A stretch of 64,000 nt of DNA from Catenulispora sp. EB89 (GTDB lineage: Bacteria; Actinomycetota; Actinomycetes; Streptomycetales; Catenulisporaceae): positions 434,001 through 498,000 of the forward strand of contig NZ_JBGCCU010000004.1 in NCBI RefSeq assembly GCF_041261445.1, given 5' to 3'. The position numbers and the translations under genes were made by a program. Shown in pieces: positions 27,410 to 34,249 of the stretch. How positions within the stretch are numbered: position 1 is the stretch's first letter; every line of letters starts with the position of its first letter. Below the pieces are notes generated by a model. That model saw only the letters and a program-made list of their open reading frames with translations, searched no databases and was not told where the DNA came from.

Positions 27410-27575
27410 GGTTCTGGTCCTCTCCTCGGTCGGGCAAAGCTTGTCTCTACGTCAGGTTCTGCCGGCACCGCAAGGCTCGGCGAAGCCGACCTCGCGAAGC
27501 GAGGCTTGGCCTTGCGGTGCCGGCAGGTTCTGACGTAGCCACTCGTGGTGTCCGACCGAGGAGAGGACCAGAACC
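27410..27575. other. 166-bp nested palindrome with T-shaped fold
   Basis: Outer arms 27410-27433 and 27552-27575 are perfect over 24 bp. A 13x13 internal loop follows; its right side contains CCAC-TC-GTGG. Next come a 9-bp stem (27447-27455 / 27530-27538), a 3x3 GTT/GTT internal loop, and an 18-bp stem (27459-27476 / 27509-27526). The tip holds two small hairpins, TCGGC-GAA-GCCGA (27477-27489) and CCTCGC-GAA-GCGAGG (27490-27504). The C-GAA-G loop in the GCGAAGC context is exceptionally stable in single-stranded DNA. The design resembles parvovirus-type terminal hairpins or a single-strand replication or transfer origin; as RNA it would be a strongly folded ncRNA. Confidence 0.85.
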
Positions 27576-27935
27576 GACCCACGCCACCCACCCAACCGCA
27601 GCTTCCCCGTCCACTCTCTGAGGGAGGGCCCGCCGGAGGCGCATGTTTTTCATCACGCTGCGGACGCGCGCGACCTGCCGGAGCCGGGCCGCGAGCGGGG
27701 CGGAGACAGGAGCGGCGGGCCGGTGGCGGCGCGCCGCGCGGCACGCCGCCAGGCGTGCCCTTGTATGAGCAGTGAAGCTCTTGACAGCCTCGCAGTGCGT
27801 CCACGCACGCGTCTGTCACTGGCCCCGTCTATCACTGCGGCCGTAACTATCGCATTGTCCCATGTCGGCGCGGACCGTTCCCTGTTCTCTCTCGACCCAA
27901 ATGACGCACTGAAGTGGCAAGATAGTGGGCAGAAC

Positions 27936-27973
27936 ACCAGGAGGGGCGCACCGCACGGTGTGCCCCTCCTGGT
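27936..27973 (-). terminator. 18-bp hairpin downstream of tRNA-Val
   Basis: ACCAGGAGGGGCGCACCG and CGGTGTGCCCCTCCTGGT pair over 18 bp (one G-T) around a CA centre. It starts 10 bp after the tRNA-Val 3' end in the transcription direction, so it may replace the original tRNA terminator. It is not followed by a T run and could equally be a recombination or protein-binding site at attR. Confidence 0.5.
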
Positions 27974-27977
27974 CATT

Positions 27978-28029
27978 GCGGGTGGGCGCAGACAGGTTCG
28001 AACTGCCGACCGCTCGGGTGTAAACCGAG
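27978..28029. repeat. attR: 52-bp repeat within tRNA-Val
   Basis: Right-hand copy of the 52-bp direct repeat, identical to 21941-21992. It spans the 3' flank to the anticodon arm of the intact tRNA gene, the usual target zone for tRNA-integrating elements. Confidence 0.92.
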
Positions 28030-28054
28030 TGCTCTTCCGCTGAGCTATGCGCCC
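27983..28054 (-). tRNA. tRNA-Val (anticodon TAC)
   Basis: 72 nt on the minus strand. Acceptor GGGCGCA/TGCGCCC pairs fully, the D arm begins TAGCTC, the anticodon stem CTCGG/CCGAG encloses TTTACAC with anticodon TAC, and the T arm contains GTTCGAAC. No CCA is encoded. This gene is the integration site of the adjacent island, which supplies its present 3' half. Confidence 0.95.
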
Positions 28055-28193
28055 TCCAGGAGGCCGCCTGGGCGACCCTCAAGAGGGAAAGAGTACCCGA
28101 CCCGACCCCGTCCTGCGGCACGTGATTCCCAGGCTGGAGCGCGCACGGGGCCCGGCATCCGCCGCCAACCCGATGCGACCCCCAGTAACGCCC

Positions 28194-28895
28194 TCAGCCC
28201 AGGCCCTTGGGCTGCCCGTCCTGCCAGCGCATCCCCCAGCCGTACATCCGGTCCAGTTCCGACTGGAACCCTGTCGTGAACTGCACCTCGCGCTGGACCA
28301 CCAGCTCCGAGCCGTGCCGGAGCAGCATGGCCACCGCGCACGACTTCGCCTGCGCGATCGGGTTCTCCAGCTTGATCTCCAGCGGGTTGCCGTTGGCGGG
28401 GTGCAGGGTGACCTTCGCGTTGGCTCCGTCGAAGGCGCCTTGGTAGGCGAAGACGAAGATGAGGACGCGGTTCATCTCGTCGGCGTGGTCGAGGTTGATG
28501 AACAGGTTCTCGCCTATGGCGCTGCCGCTGCGGTCGTCCTGGTCCAGGCGGATGTAGGGCGGCCGTTCGAAGTCGCCTCGGCGGTGGCCGAGGGCCTGGA
28601 CCACGCCGCGTTGGCCGGCTGTGAACTCGTAGAGGCAGCCGAGGTCCAGGTCGACGAGGCGGCCGTGGCTGATCGGCGGGGGTTCCAGGCGGCGGGAGGA
28701 GAGTTTCAGGCCTCCGGTGGGGCGGGGGGTGGGGATCATCGGGAGCTGGTCCCAGATCAGGTTCACGCGTAGCGTGCCGTTGGCGGCGCCGCGGCTGGTG
28801 AGCGACTGGACCGGGCGGGCCGCGGTCATCTTCTCGACGCGGTTGCCCCCCTCGCCCTCGTCCGACGCCCTGATGATCATCCGGTTCAGGCGCAT
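28194..28895 (-). CDS. TerD-family (TerA-like) stress protein
   Basis: A 233-residue protein of the TerD superfamily. DLDLGCLYEF, YIRLDQDDRSG and GENLFINL are the conserved calcium-site and fold segments of the TerD/TerA/CABP group, linked to tellurite, oxidative and phage stress. The N-terminal ~55 residues are variable. ATG 28895 is fixed by AAAGGGGGAGA three bases upstream. It forms a minus-strand series with the zinc-ribbon, peroxiredoxin, DUF3052 and DUF1918 genes, an order I associate with the aceE region of Streptomyces chromosomes. Confidence 0.85.
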   Translation of the reverse strand: MRLNRMIIRASDEGEGGNRVEKMTAARPVQSLTSRGAANGTLRVNLIWDQLPMIPTPRPTGGLKLSSRRLEPPPISHGRLVDLDLGCLYEFTAGQRGVVQALGHRRGDFERPPYIRLDQDDRSGSAIGENLFINLDHADEMNRVLIFVFAYQGAFDGANAKVTLHPANGNPLEIKLENPIAQAKSCAVAMLLRHGSELVVQREVQFTTGFQSELDRMYGWGMRWQDGQPKGLG

Positions 28896-28978
28896 CGCTC
28901 TCCCCCTTTGATGAAGTTGTCTGACATCCCTGTCCATCTGACTACAGTTTGCTACCCAGTGGCGGCAAGGCGGAACGT

Positions 28979-29332
28979 TCAGTCCGTTCTCTGGCCGAAA
29001 TGGCGCTCCAGGGCGGCGTGGACGTCCTCGGACAACGAGGTGAGGCCGGAGCGGGATTCGGCCGGGTTGTCGGCCGGGTTGTCGGTCGGCGCGGCGGTTT
29101 CCGCGGCCACCTGGTCCTCGGCTCCGCAGTCCTTGCACTGCGTGCTGCCCAGGGCGCGGACCAGGCGTGCGGAGCCGCACGACGCGCAGTGGGCCAGGTC
29201 GGCGGTCCAGTCCCGGCCGTTCTGGCAGTCCGGGCAGACCAGGACCTGCTCGCCCGCGCGCACGCCCCGCCGCCACGGTGACGCGCCTCGGACCGGGTCG
29301 GTCTGGCGGGCGCCGCAGCGGTGGCAGGGCAT
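28979..29332 (-). CDS. small zinc-ribbon protein
   Basis: A 117-residue protein whose first ~75 residues hold four CxxC pairs: CHRC near the start, CPDC, CASC and CKDC, enough for two zinc ribbons. The C-terminal third is Asp/Pro-rich and then a short helix ending FGQRTD. No catalytic motif is seen. It lies between the TerD-like gene and the peroxiredoxin on the same strand and could assist a stress response or bind nucleic acid; this is inference. Confidence 0.75.
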   Translation of the reverse strand: MPCHRCGARQTDPVRGASPWRRGVRAGEQVLVCPDCQNGRDWTADLAHCASCGSARLVRALGSTQCKDCGAEDQVAAETAAPTDNPADNPAESRSGLTSLSEDVHAALERHFGQRTD

Positions 29333-29395
29333 GGCGTGGAGGTTCCTATACGGGTGAGTCGCCGGCGCCTGGGCCGGCGAGTCGGATGGGGTGGG

Positions 29396-30163
29396 TCACA
29401 CGCCGGCCGCGGTGAGGGCGGCTCGGTATTCGTCCAGCGAGCGTGCGTCCGCCAGGCCGTTGACCACGGACCAGCGCACCACCCCCGCACTGTCGATCAG
29501 GAAGGTCCCTCGGACGGCGCAACCGCGCTCCTCGTCGAAGACCCCGTACGCGCGCGCCGCCCCGCCGTGCGGCCAGTGGTCGGCCAACAGCGGGAAGCCG
29601 AAGCCGGCTTCGTCGGCGTACGCGCGCAGCGAGTACAGCGCGTCGCACGACGCCGCGAGCACCTGGACGCGCTCGTTCTGGAAGTCGTCGACGCTTTCAT
29701 GGATCGCCTGCAGTTCCGAGCCACAGACCCGGGAGAAGGCGAACGGATAGAAGACCAGCAGCACGGCCTGCTTGCCCCGGAAATCCGCCAGGGAGACGGT
29801 CTGCCCGTGCTGGTCGGTCAGCGTGAAGGCCGGGGCCCGTTCGCCGACCGCCGGCACCGGCGGCTGCTCTGCTTCGACCTGCGAGGCCGGTCCGGCCGCG
29901 GCTCGGGGCGCCGCTCCGGACCCGCTGGAGACGCCGGTGACGCCGGGCGCGCCGGACCCGTCGGAGACGACCGACAAGCCCGACACGCCCGAGACGCCCG
30001 AGACGTCAGACACGCCCGACACCGCGGACGCGCCCGAGGCGCCGGAAACGCCGGACGCTCCGGCACCGCCTCCGGGCACGCCGACAGCGCCGGACGACGC
30101 CGGACCGTTTGAGAGATGGGTGGTGGAAGGGCCGCCGCCTGGCGGCCCGTTCGGGGAGGACAT
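29396..30163 (-). CDS. AhpE-like peroxiredoxin with Gly-Val-Ser-rich N-terminal tail
   Basis: A 255-residue protein. Residues ~105-255 are an AhpC/TSA peroxiredoxin with the peroxidatic Cys147 in FYPFAFSRVCGSEL, close to the one-Cys AhpE type; it reduces peroxides with thiols. Residues ~25-90 are an unusual tail of repeated GxS/VSG triplets (for example GVSGASGASAVSGVSDVSG), probably disordered. Start at 30163 (MSSPNGPP) sits 15 bp after the DUF3052 stop, suggesting co-transcription. Starting at the peroxiredoxin core is possible only if a later codon is used, and no good site is seen. Confidence 0.88.
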   Translation of the reverse strand: MSSPNGPPGGGPSTTHLSNGPASSGAVGVPGGGAGASGVSGASGASAVSGVSDVSGVSGVSGLSVVSDGSGAPGVTGVSSGSGAAPRAAAGPASQVEAEQPPVPAVGERAPAFTLTDQHGQTVSLADFRGKQAVLLVFYPFAFSRVCGSELQAIHESVDDFQNERVQVLAASCDALYSLRAYADEAGFGFPLLADHWPHGGAARAYGVFDEERGCAVRGTFLIDSAGVVRWSVVNGLADARSLDEYRAALTAAGV

Positions 30164-30177
30164 CGCCGCTAGTTCCT

Positions 30178-30693
30178 CTAGTTCCCCGCGCTGTCGTCGA
30201 CCTTGGCCCGGACCGTGGACTTCGCCAGCTTGCCGCCGGCCTTCGGGCTCACCAGGCGGGTGCCGGACCAGTTCGGGCCGGCGCTGATGCTGGAGGTCGC
30301 CGACAGTCCGGCGGTCGGGGCCGCCTCGCCGATCTCGCTGGGCTCCACGTGGCCGTCGCGCCCCACCTTGGGCGTCAGGAGCCAGATCGGTCCGCCGTCG
30401 GCCAGCGCGGTCAGCGCGTCGACCAGGTTGTCCACCAGGTCGCCGTCGTCCTCGCGGTGCCACAGCACCACCGCGTCGACCACGTCTTCGAAGTCCACGT
30501 CGACCAGATCCGCGCCGATCGTGTCCATGATGGCCTGACGCAGTTCCTCGTCGCAGTCCTCGTCCCAGCCGAGTTCCTGCACCACCTCGCCCGCCTGGAA
30601 GCCCAGGCGCACCGCCAGCGGATTGGCGGCGGCCGCCGGAACCGTGTCCGCGACCGCGCCCACGGAACTGTCCTCCTTCATGTCGTTCTGCAT
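30178..30693 (-). CDS. DUF3052 family protein
   Basis: A 171-residue protein matching the actinobacterial DUF3052 family: LAVRLGFQAGEVVQELGWD, an acidic DEDCDEELRQAI helix, and DAVVLWHREDDGDLVDNLVDAL followed by GGPIWLLTPK. No membrane segment or enzyme motif is visible. The family is conserved next to the peroxiredoxin and aceE genes in actinobacteria; function is unknown. ATG 30693 overlaps a GGGGA; ATG 30681 is an alternative start. Confidence 0.85.
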   Translation of the reverse strand: MQNDMKEDSSVGAVADTVPAAAANPLAVRLGFQAGEVVQELGWDEDCDEELRQAIMDTIGADLVDVDFEDVVDAVVLWHREDDGDLVDNLVDALTALADGGPIWLLTPKVGRDGHVEPSEIGEAAPTAGLSATSSISAGPNWSGTRLVSPKAGGKLAKSTVRAKVDDSAGN

Positions 30694-30728
30694 TCCCCTA
30701 GTCCATACGCCGGAAGCCCAAGACGCAA

Positions 30729-30962
30729 CTACCCGTCGGACGGCGAGTCCGGCGCGGTGTCGCCCGAGAGGTCCTCCACGGCCCGCCCCTCGACCACCGC
30801 GTCGGGTCCGGGGAAAACCAGTCCTTGATGCCCGTCGTCGAAGCGCACCAGGTAGGGAGGGGTGCCGGCGGCCCCCTTGACGTCGATGATCTCGCCGGTC
30901 CGGTCGGCCTCGCCGACGTGGGCGGCGTGCACGTGAAGCCGGTCTCCCACTGAAGCTCGCAT
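30729..30962 (-). CDS. DUF1918 small protein
   Basis: A 77-residue protein starting MRASVGDRLHVHAAHVGEAD and containing PPYLVRFDDGHQGLVFPGPDA, the hallmark segment of DUF1918, an SH3-like small barrel family of actinobacteria. The C-terminus is acidic. It is the first gene of the minus-strand run leading to the TerD-like gene, and is divergent from aceE. Function is unknown. Confidence 0.9.
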   Translation of the reverse strand: MRASVGDRLHVHAAHVGEADRTGEIIDVKGAAGTPPYLVRFDDGHQGLVFPGPDAVVEGRAVEDLSGDTAPDSPSDG

Positions 30963-31134
30963 GTCTCCAGTTCACACCCGGCTGCCGGCGATGACCACCC
31001 CTCGGCACGCATTTATACCGATCTATAACGGTTACCATCGAGTAGATGTGACGTCCACGGCATGCGCGTTAGACGATGGTGGACGATGTAACCGAGAAGA
31101 TCTACAAGATCTCTGTCTAGGTTGAAGGACGACT

Positions 31135-33909
31135 GTGGCACCCGGACAAGAGCGTTTCCCCATCATCAGTGACGGCCTGCCCACTCAGCTGCCGGACGTG
31201 GACCCGAACGAGACCGCGGAGTGGATCGAGTCCCTGGACTCAGTCGTCAACGAACAGGGCCGCCAGCGCGCGCGGTACCTGATGCTGCGCCTCCTGCAGG
31301 AAGCCCGCGCGAAACAGGTCGGCGTGCCCGGCCTGCGCTCCACGGACTACATCAACACGATCCCGCCGGAGGCCGAGCCCTGGTTCCCGGGCGACGAGGA
31401 CATCGAGCGCCGGATCCGGGCGTTCATCCGGTGGAACGCCGCCATCATGGTGTCCCGGGCGAACCGTCCGGGCCTGGGCGTCGGCGGCCACATCGCCACC
31501 TACGCCTCGGCCGCGTCGCTGTACGAGGTGGGCTTCAACCACTTCTTCCGCGGCAAGGACCACGGCGAGTCCGGCGACCAGGTCTACTTCCAGGGCCACG
31601 CCTCGCCGGGCATCTACGCCCGCGCGTTCCTCGAGGGCCGGCTCACCGAGCAGCACCTGGACGGCTTCCGTCAGGAGACCTCCCAGGCGCCCTTCGGCCT
31701 GTCCTCCTACCCCCACCCGCGCCTGATGCCGGACTTCTGGGAGTTCCCGACCGTGTCGATGGGCCTGGGCCCGATCGGCGCGATCTACCAGGCCCGGTTC
31801 AACAAGTACATGTACTCCCGCGGCATCGCGGACACCTCGCGCAGCCACGTCTGGGCGTTCCTCGGCGACGGCGAGACCGACGAGCCGGAGTCGCTCGGCG
31901 CGATCGGCCTGGCGGCCCGCGACGAGCTGGACAACCTGACCTTCGTGATCAACTGCAACCTGCAGCGCCTGGACGGCCCGGTGCGCGGCAACGGCAAGAT
32001 CATCCAGGAGCTGGAGTCCACCTTCCGGGGCGCCGGCTGGAACGTCATCAAGGTGATCTGGGGCCGCGACTGGGACCCGCTGCTGGCCCAGGACACCGAC
32101 GGCGCGCTGGTGAACAAGATGAACACCACGCCCGACGGCCAGTTCCAGACCTACTCGGTGGAGTCCGGCGCCTACATCCGCGAGAACTTCTTCGGGGACG
32201 ACGCCCGGCTGCGCAAGATGGTCGGCGACATGTCCGACGACCAGCTGCGCACCCTCTCGCGCGGCGGCCACGACTACCGCAAGGTGTACGCGGCGTTCAA
32301 GGCGGCCCGCGAGCACACCGGGCAGCCGACCGTGATCCTCGCCCACACCATCAAGGGCTGGACCCTCGGCGAGCACTTCGAGGCCCGCAACGCCACGCAC
32401 CAGATGAAGAAGCTCACCAAGGCCGAGCTCAAGAGCTTCCGCGACCGGCTGCACCTGCCGATCACGGACGCCCAGCTGGAGGCGGACCTGCCGCCGTACT
32501 TCCACCCGGGCGAGAACTCCCCCGAGATCCAGTACATGAAGGAGCGCCGCGCCGCGCTCGGCGGCTACCTGCCGCGCCGGCAGATCCGCTCCAAGCCGCT
32601 GATCCTGCCCGGCGACGACGTCTACGGCCAGCTCAAGAAGGGCTCCGGCAAGCAGGCGATGGCCACCACCATGGCCTTCGTCCGGCTGCTCAAGGACCTG
32701 ATGCGGGACAAGAACATCGGCGCGCGGTTCGTGCCGATCATCCCGGACGAGGCCCGCACCTTCGGCATGGACTCGCTGTTCCCGACCGCGAAGATCTACT
32801 CGCCGCACGGCCAGACCTACGACGCGGTCGACCGCGACCTGCTCCTGTCGTACAAGGAGTCCACGCAGGGCCAGATCCTGCACGAGGGCATCAGCGAGGC
32901 CGGCTCCACGGCGTCCCTGGTGGCCTCGGGCAGCTCCTACGCCACGCACGGCGAGGCGACGATCCCGGTCTACATCTTCTACTCGATGTTCGGGTTCCAG
33001 CGCACCGGCGACCAGTTCTGGCAGATGTCCGACCAGCTCGGGCGCGGCTTCGTGCTGGGCGCCACGGCCGGCCGCACCACGCTGACCGGCGAGGGCCTGC
33101 AGCACGCGGACGGCCACTCGCACCTGCTGGCCTCCACCAACCCGGCGGCGGTCGCCTACGACCCGGCGTTCGCCTTCGAGATCAGCCACATCGTGCAGGA
33201 CGGTCTGCGCCGCATGTACGGGTCCTCGGAGGAGCACCCGCACGGCGAGGACGTGTTCTACTACGTCACCGTCTACAACGAGCCGTACCAGCAGCCCGCT
33301 GAGCCGGCCGGGGTGGACACCGAGGGCATCCTCAAGGGCCTGTACCGCTACGCGGCCGCCCCGGACGGCCCCGCCGACAGGCCCAAGGCCCAGATCCTGG
33401 CCTCGGGTGTCGGCGTCACGTGGGCTCTGAAGGCGCAGCAGATGCTGGCCGAGGAGTGGGGCGTGGCGGCGGACGTGTGGTCGGCCACCTCGTGGACCGA
33501 GCTGCGCCGCGACGCGCTGGCCGCCGACGAGCGCGCGCTGCTCTATCCCGAGGAGGAGCCGCGCACGCCGTACGTCACGCAGATCCTGGGCGCCACCGAG
33601 GGCCCGATCGTGGCGGTCTCGGACTGGATGCGCGCGGTACCGGACCAGATCGCGCAGTGGGTGCCGGGCGACGCCACGTCGCCGCAGCGGTACACCTCGC
33701 TGGGCGCCGACGGCTTCGGTTTCGCGGACACCCGCGGCGCCGCGCGCCGGTTCTTCCACATCGACGCCGAGTCCGTGGTGACCGCGGTCCTGGCCCAGCT
33801 CGCCAAGCGCGGCGAGGTCAAGCGGGAGGCCCCGGCCGAGGCGGTCCGCAAGTACCAGCTGCACGACGTGCGCGCCGCGGGCGCCGGTCCGACCGGCGGC
33901 GAGGCGTAG
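31135..33909 (+). CDS. aceE: pyruvate dehydrogenase E1 component, homodimeric
   Basis: A 924-residue E1 of the homodimeric AceE type, which decarboxylates pyruvate with thiamine diphosphate and passes acetyl groups to lipoyl-E2. The ThDP motif starts [10 protein letters not shown] and ends in INCNLQ after the usual ~25-residue interval, and [20 protein letters not shown] and [11 protein letters not shown] are further conserved AceE segments. Length fits the family. The GTG start at 31135 has GAAGGA five bases upstream. A strong bidirectional hairpin terminator follows directly. In actinobacteria AceE works with SucB-type or DlaT E2, which are not in this window. Confidence 0.97.
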   Translation: MAPGQERFPIISDGLPTQLPDVDPNETAEWIESLDSVVNEQGRQRARYLMLRLLQEARAKQVGVPGLRSTDYINTIPPEAEPWFPGDEDIERRIRAFIRWNAAIMVSRANRPGLGVGGHIATYASAASLYEVGFNHFFRGKDHGESGDQVYFQGHASPGIYARAFLEGRLTEQHLDGFRQETSQAPFGLSSYPHPRLMPDFWEFPTVSMGLGPIGAIYQARFNKYMYSRGIADTSRSHVWAFLGDGETDEPESLGAIGLAARDELDNLTFVINCNLQRLDGPVRGNGKIIQELESTFRGAGWNVIKVIWGRDWDPLLAQDTDGALVNKMNTTPDGQFQTYSVESGAYIRENFFGDDARLRKMVGDMSDDQLRTLSRGGHDYRKVYAAFKAAREHTGQPTVILAHTIKGWTLGEHFEARNATHQMKKLTKAELKSFRDRLHLPITDAQLEADLPPYFHPGENSPEIQYMKERRAALGGYLPRRQIRSKPLILPGDDVYGQLKKGSGKQAMATTMAFVRLLKDLMRDKNIGARFVPIIPDEARTFGMDSLFPTAKIYSPHGQTYDAVDRDLLLSYKESTQGQILHEGISEAGSTASLVASGSSYATHGEATIPVYIFYSMFGFQRTGDQFWQMSDQLGRGFVLGATAGRTTLTGEGLQHADGHSHLLASTNPAAVAYDPAFAFEISHIVQDGLRRMYGSSEEHPHGEDVFYYVTVYNEPYQQPAEPAGVDTEGILKGLYRYAAAPDGPADRPKAQILASGVGVTWALKAQQMLAEEWGVAADVWSATSWTELRRDALAADERALLYPEEEPRTPYVTQILGATEGPIVAVSDWMRAVPDQIAQWVPGDATSPQRYTSLGADGFGFADTRGAARRFFHIDAESVVTAVLAQLAKRGEVKREAPAEAVRKYQLHDVRAAGAGPTGGEA

Positions 33910-33922
33910 CGCACATTTCGGC

Positions 33923-33971
33923 GCAAAAAGCGCCCCGGCCGTCGGAACTCGACGGCCGGGGCGCTTTTTGC
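33923..33971. terminator. strong intrinsic terminator after aceE
   Basis: A 22-bp perfect stem with a 5-nt loop (33945-33949). The stem ends in AAAAAG on the left and CTTTTT on the right, so it can terminate in both directions. Confidence 0.95.
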
Positions 33972-33991
33972 TTGGGGCGGGAAAGCCGCAG

Positions 33992-34032
33992 CCGCGTCTT
34001 GCGGAACCCCCCACGAGTTCCGCAAGACGCGG
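33992..34032. repeat. 16-bp perfect inverted repeat
   Basis: CCGCGTCTTGCGGAAC (33992-34007) and GTTCCGCAAGACGCGG (34017-34032) are perfect inverted copies around a 9-nt centre. It comes 20 bp after the aceE terminator and has no T tract. It may be a second terminator, or an operator for the regulator gene that follows. Confidence 0.85.
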
Positions 34033-34249
34033 TGAAGTCGGCCGTCGCAACCCCCCGATCCCGGTGGGCGCGGCCCCGGCTCCGCCCCACGCAGCCGGGT
34101 CGCCGCCGCACCGTCAGTTGCGCGACTCGCAGGGTCGAGGTTATGCATTGGCGATACCCGGAAGCGAGAATCCCGTACAACTCCGTACACTCGTCCGCAA
34201 GCCGTAGACCTGCGGCGATCCTCGGAAGCGGTGCCACGGAAGGGGTTCT

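Larger units (their letters stand above)
27286..27977. other. noncoding right arm of the island
   Basis: About 690 bp with no supported gene between the Fic start and attR. It holds the large nested palindrome (27410-27575) and an 18-bp hairpin (27936-27973), listed separately. Open frames in between are Arg/Pro/Ala strings without ribosome sites. Confidence 0.6.
21941..28029. mobile_element. 6-kb integrative island in tRNA-Val with conflict-type genes
   Basis: The segment is bounded by perfect 52-bp direct repeats of the tRNA-Val 3' end, with the intact tRNA at the right. GC content drops visibly inside, and codon use is less biased than in neighbours. Cargo: an OLD-type ATPase/TOPRIM nuclease, a TRADD-N-associated membrane protein, a Fic protein, two decayed small frames and a 166-bp nested palindrome. 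No tyrosine or serine recombinase is visible, so it is either decayed or mobilised in trans. The repeat geometry is direct evidence; a defence role is inferred from the gene types. Confidence 0.88.

Noticed and set aside
27410-27575. Linear-replicon telomere
   Set aside because: GAA-loop palindromes are shared with Streptomyces telomeres, but the site is internal to chromosomal synteny and I see none of the usual run of several telomeric palindromes. Only the resemblance is kept.
27410-27575. Retron msr/msd or group II intron
   Set aside because: No reverse transcriptase frame lies in the island.
31090-31120. AAGATCT direct repeat upstream of aceE
   Set aside because: Two short copies only, and it does not match a known pyruvate-response site.
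31240-34050. 936-codon minus-strand frame opposite aceE
   Set aside because: Shadow of aceE: low-complexity composition, and it crosses the intrinsic terminator.
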